The translations under genes were made by a program, and so were the position numbers. From Burkholderiaceae bacterium (GTDB lineage: Bacteria > Pseudomonadota > Gammaproteobacteria > Burkholderiales > Burkholderiaceae): a stretch of DNA of 50,727 bases. The stretch covers positions 1 through 50,727 of the forward strand of contig JAHFQJ010000015.1 in assembly GCA_023266335.1 (NCBI GenBank). The letters run 5' to 3'. Shown piece by piece: positions 15,635 to 23,900 of the stretch (positions are counted from its first letter, which is position 1; each line of letters begins with the position of its first letter). The notes below the pieces were generated by a model that was given only the letters and a program-made list of their open reading frames with translations, did not search any database and was not told the DNA's origin.

Positions 15635-16630
15635 TTAATTTTTAAAAATAGATATATCTAATCCGCTTATTGAATTAATACCCATAGAAATAAAATTACA
15701 ATTTGGTAAACTAGGTTTAGTATTAATTAATTGTACTATTTCATTAATCCAAGAATTATTAGGACAAATTTTTTGTAACAAAAAATTAATTATGCAAATA
15801 AGACCATAAATTCTATGAGTAGCGTTTTTATCTAAGTTTAATTTATTAAAATAAGAATTATTCAGGACTTTAATTGGATTATTGTTATATTGATTCCAAA
15901 CACGGCTATGATGTGCACATTTATTTCTTAAATTATTAATAGCCTGTAACCATTCAATTAAAACTTCTGTTTCTCTAAACTCTAAATTTTTGATAATTTT
16001 ATTTTTATACTGTGCTTTTAACATTGAATAGTATTTTGACATTAAACCAAAATCCCATGTTTCAACAACTGCCCAAATTGGAATAGGTTTATTATTTAGT
16101 TTATGCCAAACTATAAAATCTTCTTGGCTTTTATTGATTTGATTAAGATTTTTATTACTCCACTCTTGCCAATTATTCCTAAGAACATTATTTTTTGTAT
16201 AAAAGTCTTTTAAATATATAGGTGCAATGAAATTTGTATCTGTATAAGCTAAAGAATTATATTTACCTATTTCATGAGCAATAATAGAACGCATATATAT
16301 TTCTATTCTTTCAATTGCATCTAAAATTAACAAACGTAATTGCTTGTCAAATCTGTAAAATTTTATGACTTCATTAAAACTAGTATTGTATTCAAATAAC
16401 TCTAACCTTTTAGGTTTATTCGTATTACTACACAAAACGGGTTGTAAATTATTATCTAATTCTAATTTTTTGCATAAATACCAAAAACCGCTTAATCTAT
16501 AATAATTTATTTGAGTAAGTTTTTTTATTGCATAATCCTCATTATGAATAATCATACCTCTTTGTTTAAGAAGCTGTACTAGTTCTTGATAATTTAAATG
16601 AGGTTTTATAGAAGAAATATTTTCAGACAT
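15635..16630 (-). CDS. Abi_2 / AbiF-like abortive-infection HEPN protein
   Basis: A 331-residue member of the Abi_2 (AbiD/AbiF) family. The start LNYQELVQLLKQRGMII and INYYRLSGFWYLCKK is typical. Two R-x4-H motifs are present: R114-SIIA-H119 and R235-NKCA-H240; the second, in NLRNKCAHHSRVW, is the canonical HEPN RNase motif. Family members block phage growth, and AbiF-type proteins have been linked to RNA-based toxin-antitoxin systems and to the origin of Cas13. I use the ATG at 16628-16630: an upstream in-frame ATG lies before the promoter's -10 box and the intervening DNA encodes an RNA hairpin. There is no clear ribosome site, so translation may be weak or dependent on read-through. Confidence 0.85.
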   Translation of the reverse strand: MSENISSIKPHLNYQELVQLLKQRGMIIHNEDYAIKKLTQINYYRLSGFWYLCKKLELDNNLQPVLCSNTNKPKRLELFEYNTSFNEVIKFYRFDKQLRLLILDAIERIEIYMRSIIAHEIGKYNSLAYTDTNFIAPIYLKDFYTKNNVLRNNWQEWSNKNLNQINKSQEDFIVWHKLNNKPIPIWAVVETWDFGLMSKYYSMLKAQYKNKIIKNLEFRETEVLIEWLQAINNLRNKCAHHSRVWNQYNNNPIKVLNNSYFNKLNLDKNATHRIYGLICIINFLLQKICPNNSWINEIVQLINTKPSLPNCNFISMGINSISGLDISIFKN

Positions 16631-16639
16631 GCTATATTG

Positions 16640-16708
16640 AAAAAAAGAAGGCTCTAACTGTAATCCAATACATATTTCTATGTTTGAACCAGAGGTTAGA
16701 GCGCGATT
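16640..16708 (-). ncRNA. Hairpin RNA upstream of the abi gene
   Basis: From the predicted start near 16708, about 69 nucleotides fold into one long hairpin. The outer stem is GCUCUAAC (16702-16695) with GUUAGAGC (16658-16651), 8 perfect pairs. Inside it GGUUCAA pairs with UUGGAUU (7 pairs with wobbles), and ACAUA with UAUGU around a GAAA (GNRA) loop. A U7 run follows (16646-16640), making an intrinsic terminator only nine bases before the abi start. It can be a stand-alone antitoxin RNA for the HEPN protein, or a leader that attenuates abi. Structure is seen; function is inferred. Confidence 0.6.
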
Positions 16709-16714
16709 AATTAT

Positions 16715-16743
16715 ATTATATACGTGCATATAATAAATATCAA
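16715..16743 (-). promoter_or_regulatory. Consensus sigma-70 promoter for the hairpin RNA/abi
   Basis: On the minus strand TTGATA, a 17-base spacer, and a perfect TATAAT. The expected start is about 7 bases after the -10 box, at 16708, immediately before the hairpin. It is the best promoter I noticed in the window by eye. Confidence 0.75.
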
Positions 16744-16854
16744 TATTTTATATATTTAAAATTTGATTCAATTAATGAATGTATATACAATAAATAATGT
16801 AAATATAGCTCTTAATAGGCTATGAGGTAAACATAAATTAAATGATATGCTCTT

Positions 16855-16974
16855 ATGGAAGTAAAAGGCTTGGTATTATTTTTAGTTTATACGATAAGGC
16901 AAGGTAAAGTAAGAGTTATATCTTTACGCTCTGCCTCTAAAAAAGAGAGGTTATATTATGAATCGCAAAAGTAA
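16855..16974 (+). pseudogene. brnT: BrnT toxin remnant (C-terminal part)
   Basis: A 39-residue frame, running LVYTIRQGKVRVISLRSASK then KERLYYESQK, matches the last part of BrnT RNase toxins, whose conserved end is of the form VYTERxxxxRIISARxAxxxERxxYE. Full BrnT is about 90 residues; the first half, with its fold and part of its active site, is missing and the upstream frame has stops. The remnant overlaps the brnA start (TATTATGAA), which is the normal coupling in brnTA operons. The toxin is almost certainly inactive. Confidence 0.7.
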
Positions 16975-17269
16975 AACTGATTGGGATAGAGTTAAAAAAA
17001 TGGCTAAAGGCGACATTCCTCTTCCCTATGATGATGAAGATAGAAAAATGGGTTTGCATAACCCTAATAATGATGCAGAAGTTGAAGCTTTTTTTGCAAC
17101 TGCTAAAATTGTAAAAAGTGGTAGACCAAAACAAGAATTAACCAAAAAAGCTACTAGCCTACGTTTAGATGAAGATATTTTAAAAGCATTTAAAGCTACA
17201 GGTAGAGGCTGGCAAACAAGAATAAATGAAGCTGTGCATGAATGGCTAAAAGAACATAAATTGCCCTAA
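16958..17269 (+). CDS. brnA: BrnA-type antitoxin
   Basis: A 103-residue antitoxin. The N-terminus (SKTDWDRVKKMAKGDIPLPYDD) is the usual toxin-binding part; the C-terminus (KKATSLRLDEDILKAFKATG, then WQTRINEAVHEWLKEH) is a ribbon-helix-helix DNA-binding domain. BrnA neutralises BrnT and represses the operon. Here it is intact while its toxin is truncated, so it may only act as a repressor or protect against related toxins. An AAGAGAGG ribosome site lies inside the brnT remnant. Confidence 0.85.
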   Translation: MNRKSKTDWDRVKKMAKGDIPLPYDDEDRKMGLHNPNNDAEVEAFFATAKIVKSGRPKQELTKKATSLRLDEDILKAFKATGRGWQTRINEAVHEWLKEHKLP

Positions 17270-17395
17270 GTTTATAATAAAAAATTATTAGTTATATTAT
17301 ATTTATTTGCTTAAAAGTTAAGCTGTATCATTTAAAAATCATTTAAAATACTTTACAATGTTAAGTAAACTAACTATACGCTGTAAAGTAAATAA

Positions 17396-19234
17396 ATGGA
17401 CAAAACTTCTTTAAATATTACCCAAGATATAATAGACAAATTAAAGCAAATACTACCACAAGCTTTTAGCGAAAATAATATTGATTTTGACAAACTCAAA
17501 ACTATACTAGCAGATTATACAATAACTAATGAACGCTATAATCTATCTTGGGCAGGCAAAAGTAATGCCTACAAACTCTTGCAAACCCCTATTAGTGATA
17601 CATTAATACCCAATGTAGAACAGTCTATAGACTGGGATAATGCACAAAATATATTTATTGAAGGCGAAAATCTAAGTGTATTAAAAATCTTGCAAAAATC
17701 CTACTATGGCAAAGTAAAGATGATATATATCGACCCGCCATATAATACAGGTAGTGATAGCTTTATTTATCCCGATAAGTTTAAAGAAAGTATTGAAGAA
17801 TATTTACAAAAAATAGGCGATAAATATGAAGAAGGAAAAATAACCAAATCTGGGTTATTTCGTAAAAATAACAAAGAAAATGGACATTATCATAGCAATT
17901 GGCTAAATATGATGTTACCACGTTTATTTTTAGCTAGAAATTTGCTTAGAGATGATGGAGTAATTTTTATTAGTATTGATGATCATGAACAAGCAAATTT
18001 AAAGTTATTGTGCGATGAGATTTTTGGGGGAGAAAATTTTGTTGGAAATATTGCTTGGGAATCAAAAACAAAATCCCAAAATACAAAAACTGCATATAAT
18101 AAACTTCAACCAAAAATTGAATATGTTTGGCTATACACAAAAAATAGTTATCGTAATTTCAATTTAAAGGTAATTGGGGAGAAAAATTACTCGCAAACAG
18201 ATGAAAATGGAGTTTTTCGTTATTATAAGATTGAGGTTATGAACTCTGAAGGCATGAGAGGTAGAAATTCAATGATTTACTCAATTCTTGGTATAAGTCC
18301 ACCAATTGAAAAACAATGGAAAATTGGGCAAGAGCTTGTTTCAGAATTTAAAGCACGAGGTGATTTATTATTATTAGATGGATATCCAACAATTAAAATG
18401 AGACCAGAGGATGAGCGTAGTGAGATAACAGAACCATTTTGGGGTTTAGTAACTAAAGAATTAGGAACTGCAGAAAGTGCAAAAAAAGAATTATCTGAAA
18501 TCTTGGAGAACTCAAAACATGGCTTTGAAACAGTAAAACCTGTCGAATTAGTTAAGAAATTTATTTTTCATTCAACCTCAAAAAATGACCTAATCCTAGA
18601 CTTCTTTTCAGGCTCTGGCACAACAGCACAAGCTGTAATGGAGCTTAACGAAGAAGACGGCGGAAACCGCACATATATATGCATACAACTTGATGAAGAA
18701 ATTGACCAAAAAAGCGAGGCTTTCAAAGCAGGTTATACAAAAATCAGTGATATTACACACACACGTATAAAAAAAGTTATACAAAAAATTCAACAACAAC
18801 GTTTAGACAAGCCTAATTCTGAAACTCAAAAACAAAATTTAGGTTTTAGAAAATATACATTAGCAGATTCAAATTTTAAAGAATGGCAAGAAAATGTACA
18901 AGATAGCCAAGAACTAGAACAACAAATTTTATTTCATGAACTACCACAGTATCAAAATAGCGATATATACGCAATATTATGGGAATTAATGTTAAAGAAT
19001 GGCATTGCTTTAGATAGCATTATAAAAACCATTAATATTGATGATGTTAATATTTACTACACTAACAATATAGCTTTTTTGCTAGAAAAATATAGCCAAA
19101 GCATACAACAAACTATACTAGCACTAAAACCACAAAAGGTTATAGCTTTAGATAGTATATTTATTGATGATAATGTAAAAACTAATGCATCATTAAAGTT
19201 TAGTGATGAAAATATTGAGTTTGAAACAATATAA
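17396..19234 (+). CDS. mod: Type III restriction-modification methyltransferase (Mod)
   Basis: A 612-residue beta-class adenine methyltransferase of type III systems. Residues 113-119 are DPPYNTG (motif IV), about 400-409 DFFSGSGTT (AdoMet-binding motif I), after a long variable target-recognition region (about residues 210-370). Mod recognises the DNA site and methylates it; with Res it cuts unmodified DNA. The gene is open throughout and has no simple-sequence repeats, so no sign of phase variation. Because res is broken, Mod probably now acts alone as an epigenetic or protective methylase. It starts an operon with the two nested genes. Confidence 0.92.
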   Translation: MDKTSLNITQDIIDKLKQILPQAFSENNIDFDKLKTILADYTITNERYNLSWAGKSNAYKLLQTPISDTLIPNVEQSIDWDNAQNIFIEGENLSVLKILQKSYYGKVKMIYIDPPYNTGSDSFIYPDKFKESIEEYLQKIGDKYEEGKITKSGLFRKNNKENGHYHSNWLNMMLPRLFLARNLLRDDGVIFISIDDHEQANLKLLCDEIFGGENFVGNIAWESKTKSQNTKTAYNKLQPKIEYVWLYTKNSYRNFNLKVIGEKNYSQTDENGVFRYYKIEVMNSEGMRGRNSMIYSILGISPPIEKQWKIGQELVSEFKARGDLLLLDGYPTIKMRPEDERSEITEPFWGLVTKELGTAESAKKELSEILENSKHGFETVKPVELVKKFIFHSTSKNDLILDFFSGSGTTAQAVMELNEEDGGNRTYICIQLDEEIDQKSEAFKAGYTKISDITHTRIKKVIQKIQQQRLDKPNSETQKQNLGFRKYTLADSNFKEWQENVQDSQELEQQILFHELPQYQNSDIYAILWELMLKNGIALDSIIKTINIDDVNIYYTNNIAFLLEKYSQSIQQTILALKPQKVIALDSIFIDDNVKTNASLKFSDENIEFETI

Positions 19235-19243
19235 GGAAATTTT

Positions 19244-20350
19244 ATGATAAGCAATATTTCAATAAAAAACTTCAAACTTTTTAAAGATATTAATATAGAA
19301 AAAATTAGTCAATTTACTTTAATTGGCGGTAAAAATAATACGGGTAAAAGTAGTTTAATGGAAGCTATTTTTATGTTATTTGATTTAAGACACCCTTTTT
19401 TAACTATCAGGCATAATAATTCAAAAGGTATTATGGCTACCCCAAATACTCCTGAATTTTTCTTTGAGCCGATATTTAATAATTTTGACTCTGAAGAAAA
19501 AATAGAAATAAATGCTAAATTTAACGGTAATTCTAGGAATATAGAAATTGAAAAAACAGTTAATAATCAAATAAAATTACCAATTAAAAATAATAATATA
19601 TTTAATCCAGAAATTGGTTCTATTGTACAAAAAGACTTTAATATATCTTTACAAGAATTATCTATAAATTTTAAACAAGATAACATTGTACTAGAAAAAA
19701 GTAAATTGTCTTTAAATCCAGATTTAGATTTTCAAACTCAGAATAATACTAATGTAAATAGTAATATTAATATCAACTATAATTACGCCCGCCAGCCTTC
19801 TAATCAAAGTGAAACTGCTGGGAAGTTTAGTAAATTAGATATTAATAAACAAACTCCAATTTTATTAAAAGTTATACAAACTATAGCTCCTGAAATACAA
19901 AGTATTACTGTATCTGCTCCAAATAATATAAATATGATTTATGTTGATATAGGAAAGCAAAAAAAAATCCCATTAGCTTATATGGGTGATGGAATTAATA
20001 GATTAGTAAGTATTGTTTGTTCAATTGGAAATTGTGAAAATGGAATTATGCTTATCGATGAAATTGAAAATGGCTTGCATTATAGTGTTATAAAAGATAT
20101 TTGGAAAGGAATTATAAAAGCAGGAAAAGCTTTTAATTGCCAAATAATTGCAACTACTCATAGCGATGAATTTTTACAATTAGCACATGAAGCAATGCTT
20201 GAAGAAGAGAAATCTAACCAAGATAACTTTAATAAAAATAATTTTTCGTATATAAAATTAGAAAAAGATAAAGATAATAAAATTTACGTTGGTGAATTAG
20301 ATTATGAAACTTTTGATTATGCAGTATCTAATAATTTGGAGGTTAGATAA
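19244..20350 (+). CDS. OLD/AAA_15-like ATPase nested in the type III operon
   Basis: A 368-residue ABC/SMC-like ATPase without a long coiled coil. Walker A is GGKNNTGKSS (residues 28-37) in the typical start FKLFKDINIEKISQFTLIGG; the signature-like PLAYMGDGINRLV, Walker B IMLIDEIENGLHY and the H-loop ATTHSDEFLQL follow. This set is that of OLD-family and AriA-like defence ATPases. It starts nine bases after mod (AAGGAAA ribosome site) and ends on the first base of the next gene. Its pairing with a Toprim-like protein recalls PARIS (AriA/AriB) and OLD systems. Role as phage sensor is inferred. Confidence 0.8.
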   Translation: MISNISIKNFKLFKDINIEKISQFTLIGGKNNTGKSSLMEAIFMLFDLRHPFLTIRHNNSKGIMATPNTPEFFFEPIFNNFDSEEKIEINAKFNGNSRNIEIEKTVNNQIKLPIKNNNIFNPEIGSIVQKDFNISLQELSINFKQDNIVLEKSKLSLNPDLDFQTQNNTNVNSNININYNYARQPSNQSETAGKFSKLDINKQTPILLKVIQTIAPEIQSITVSAPNNINMIYVDIGKQKKIPLAYMGDGINRLVSIVCSIGNCENGIMLIDEIENGLHYSVIKDIWKGIIKAGKAFNCQIIATTHSDEFLQLAHEAMLEEEKSNQDNFNKNNFSYIKLEKDKDNKIYVGELDYETFDYAVSNNLEVR

Positions 20351-21015
20351 TGCATAACGAAAATGGTAAAAATCAAACTATAACATCTGATAAATTAATT
20401 TTAGTAGAAGGCAAAGATGAATTTTATTTTGTTAGAGAAATGTTAAGAAATTATGAAATTCACAATGTAGATATTATATGTTTTGATGGATCTAATAATG
20501 GCGGATTATCTAAAATAATAGATTTTTTTACAAAAATTCAACAAATTAAATGGAATAATTTAAAGTGTTTAATTGTTTTTAGAGACGCGGAAAAAGATTA
20601 TCAAGCCTCTATTCAAAGCATTAAAGCTACTTTTAAAAAATATAATTTACCTGTTCCAAATGATAATTTAGAATATAGCTTTAATAATGGACATACACTA
20701 AAAACATCTTTTATAATTATTAGAGACTTTGATGATAAAGGAATTTTAAAAAATTCTGGTTGCCTTGAAGATTTATGTGTAAAAATTATCTATGATGATA
20801 AAAATTTAATAACATGTACAGATAAATATTTAGATGAGGTAGAAAAAAACTATAATCATAAATTAATGCGTAGACATAAAGCTAGATTACACGCATATTT
20901 TGCCCTTCATGAAAAAGCTAGAGGCAGAGAAATATTCCAAGCAGTTGAAAATAATATTTTTAATTGGAATTCCCCATATTTAGAAAATATTAAAAAACTA
21001 TTACAAGAAATATAA
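20350..21015 (+). CDS. Toprim-like (DUF3226/DUF4435-type) partner of the ATPase
   Basis: A 221-residue protein. Residues 17-30, LILVEGKDEFYFV, are the Toprim glutamate motif; LKCLIVFRDAEKDYQA carries the acidic D-x-E/D motif near residue 80; the end has a conserved-looking HKARLHAYFALHEKARG. This matches DUF3226-like Toprim proteins; in PARIS the comparable effector AriB is DUF4435. Toprim proteins of this sort often are nucleases. It overlaps the ATPase gene by one base (TAATG) and is followed two bases later by res, so all four genes are one transcription unit. Confidence 0.65.
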   Translation: MHNENGKNQTITSDKLILVEGKDEFYFVREMLRNYEIHNVDIICFDGSNNGGLSKIIDFFTKIQQIKWNNLKCLIVFRDAEKDYQASIQSIKATFKKYNLPVPNDNLEYSFNNGHTLKTSFIIIRDFDDKGILKNSGCLEDLCVKIIYDDKNLITCTDKYLDEVEKNYNHKLMRRHKARLHAYFALHEKARGREIFQAVENNIFNWNSPYLENIKKLLQEI

Positions 21016-21017
21016 AT

Positions 21018-23781
21018 ATGAAAATCCAATTCGATAATAATCAGCAATACCAACTTGATGCTATAAAGTCATTAGTAGATGTATTCAAAGGGCAAACGTA
21101 TCTTAGCAATGATTTTGCTTTAAGTTTTGATGAGACTTTTGAACACATTGGGCAAGTAGCCAAAAATGAATTGTATCTTAGTGATGAACAACTTTTAGCT
21201 AATATTCAAGATATACAAGCTAAAAATCAATTAGAATTATCTGGTAAATTAGAATTTATCGAAAATACTAACTATCCTAATATTTCTATTGAAATGGAAA
21301 CAGGAACAGGTAAGACTTATGTATATTTACGTAGTATATTTGAACTTAACAAAGTATATGGTTACAAGAAATTTGTAATAGTCGTACCAAGCGTTGCAAT
21401 TCGTGAAGGCGTAATTAAAAATTTACAAATTACAACAGAACATTTCAAATCTTTGTATAGTAATATTCCATACAGTTTTGAAGTTTATGATTCTAGTAGA
21501 ACAAATATATTAACTAATTTTGCAAGAAATGATGCTATACAAATTTTAGTAATTAATATTGATAGTTTTAATAAAGATGAAAATAAAGTTAATAAAATAT
21601 CTGAGAGTGTTCATTTAGATAGTTATTTTTAAGATTTTGGAAATCTAAACCTAATAAACATAAGGCTTTGAATTTTTAAATTTACAGAAAAGCTATCTAT
21701 ATTTAATACTCTCAAATATCTGAAAGAGGCATAGCCCCTATTGAATACATAAAAGCAATAAACCCAATTGTAATTATTGATGAACCTCAAAATATGGAAA
21801 CTTCAACAGCTAAAAAAGCTATTGCTAGCTTAAATCCATTATTTTGTATCCGTTATTCTGCTACTCATAAAAATTTATACAATCAAATTTATAAACTAGA
21901 CCCTGTTAAAGCTTATGATTTAGGATTAGTAAAGCAAATAGAGGTAGATGCAAGCGTAATAGAAAATAATACTAGTCAAGCTTATGCAGAATTATTAGGC
22001 TTTAAAAGCAATACTAAATCAATGCAAGCTATATTATCTATATACCAACAAAACAAGGATAAAGTTAATAAAAAAACTCTCAATGTTAAACATGGCGATG
22101 ATTTATATAAATTGTCTAATAATATGGATATTTATAAAAATGGTTATATTATAAACTCTATTAATTCTGATGAAAAATATATTAAGTTCTTGAGTCATAT
22201 TAATTTAGAACAAGGGAAGCCACATGGCTATAATCAAGATGAAATACAAAAATCTTTGATTGAAGCTACTATTGAAAATCATTTACACAAAGAATTACGT
22301 TATAAATCTTTAGGCATTAAGGTTTTATCTTTATTTTTTATTGATAAAGTAAAAAATTATCGTGATTATGATAGTGAAGAACAAAAAGGCAAATTTGCTA
22401 TATGGTTTGAGGAAATTTTACAAGAAAAGCTACAATCTACACGTTATAAAGATTTGTATGATTTTGATATTAATAAAATTCATGATGGGTATTTTTCACA
22501 GGATAAAGCCAAAAAATTCAAAGATAGTAATGAAAAAAATACTAAAGATGATAATGAAGCATACAACCTAATTATGAAAGACAAAGAAAAGCTTTTAGAT
22601 ATGAATGAGCCATTACGCTTTATATTTAGTCATTCAGCTTTACGTGAAGGTTGGGAATTTGTACTCTTAATGAAACTCAATCTATACCTAAAAAACGTCA
22701 AGAAATAGGTAGAGGTTTAAGATTATGTGTTAATCAACATGGAACTAGAGTTTTTGATAAATCTATAAATATATTAACTATTATTACAAATCAAAGTTAT
22801 AAAATTTTTGCTGAAAATTTACAAACAGAAATGATTGCTGATTGCGGAGTAAATTTTGCAGGTAAAATTAAAAATAAAGCTAATAAACAGAAAATAGAAT
22901 TAAAGAAAAATTGGAAATTAGATAAAAATTTTCTAGATTTATGGGAAAAAATAAAATATAAAACTGATTATCAAGTAAATTATAATACCCAAGAACTTAT
23001 AGAAAAAGTTACTCAACGCTTGCAAAATTTATCTATAAACAAAGTGTTAATACAAAGACAAAAACATAAGCATGAGTATAAAACTAATGATGATAACTCA
23101 ATAGAAATAAAGAGTAAAATTCTAAGTGCTAAAATTATAGATATTAATAATAAATTTCAAATTATTGATATAATAAAATATCTTGAAAATAAAACTAACC
23201 TAACTAGAAAAACTATTAGTAAAATTTTATTACAGTCTAATTGTTTAAATCAAATTTTTAACAATCCTCAAGATTTTTTAGATGAAGTAGCAAAAATAAT
23301 TAATCAAGAATTAAATCAATTACAAATTCAAGGAATCAAATATCAGAAAAATAATAATACCTATACTATGATGCTATTTGAAGATAAAGAAATAGAGTTA
23401 TATACTAATAATTTAATTCAAATTAAACAACAAGATAAAACTTTATTCAATTACATTGAATTTGATTCAGCTATTGAGGAGCAATTTGCTAAAGATTGTG
23501 AAAGTAGAGAAGATATTTTATTTTATATTAAATTGCCTAATTGGTTTAAGATTAAAACACCTATTGGGAGCTATAACCCAGATTGGGCTTTAATAAAGCA
23601 AGAAAATCATGAACAAAAAATATATTTTGTAGCTGAAACAAAACATAGTAACGCTATTGAGGATAATCTATTACTTAGACAAACAGAGCAATTAAAAATA
23701 ATATGTGGGAAAAAACATTTTGAGCAATTTATAGATGAAGGCATCATTTACAAAACGATATCTAGTACAACGGAATTATAA
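21018..23781 (+). pseudogene. res: Type III restriction subunit Res, doubly broken
   Basis: Remains of a helicase-endonuclease of about 950 residues. Seen: METGTGKTY (Walker A) before the break, IVIIDEPQ (Walker B) after it, SALREGW, QEIGRGLRL (motif VI), and a PD-(D/E)xK nuclease near the end (NPDWALIKQ, VAETKHS). Break 1: a 111-bp MITE with 8-bp target duplication introduces a stop and a frameshift near codon 195. Break 2: at about 22655, roughly 19 bases are missing between GW and CTLNE, removing the usual DNPNVFxI segment and shifting the frame. Either lesion alone should abolish restriction. Confidence 0.9.
21603..21713. mobile_element. MITE inserted in res
   Basis: A 111-bp element without coding capacity. 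Its ends are inverted repeats: left GAGAGTGTTCATTTAGATAG, right (complement) GAGAGTATTAAATATAGATAG without its sixth-to-last mismatch region aligning perfectly. It is flanked by the 8-bp direct repeat AAATATCT (21595-21602 and 21714-21721). Removing element plus one repeat restores the res frame (ISERGIAPIEYIKA). The same right end occurs at 100-120 next to a probable transposase, so this is a non-autonomous relative of that insertion sequence. Confidence 0.85.
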
Positions 23782-23900
23782 ATATAATGATTTAATTTTA
23801 ATATTTAGTATATATTTCAATAATTACAACAAATTTATACTAATTTGATGTAAAATTAATACAAATTTTAAATATACTAGTCAAATAGTATAAAAATGTA

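Noticed and set aside
18608-19275. Minus-strand frames of 60-75 codons opposite mod
   Set aside because: They are hydrophobic, lack ribosome sites and lie fully inside a well-supported gene.
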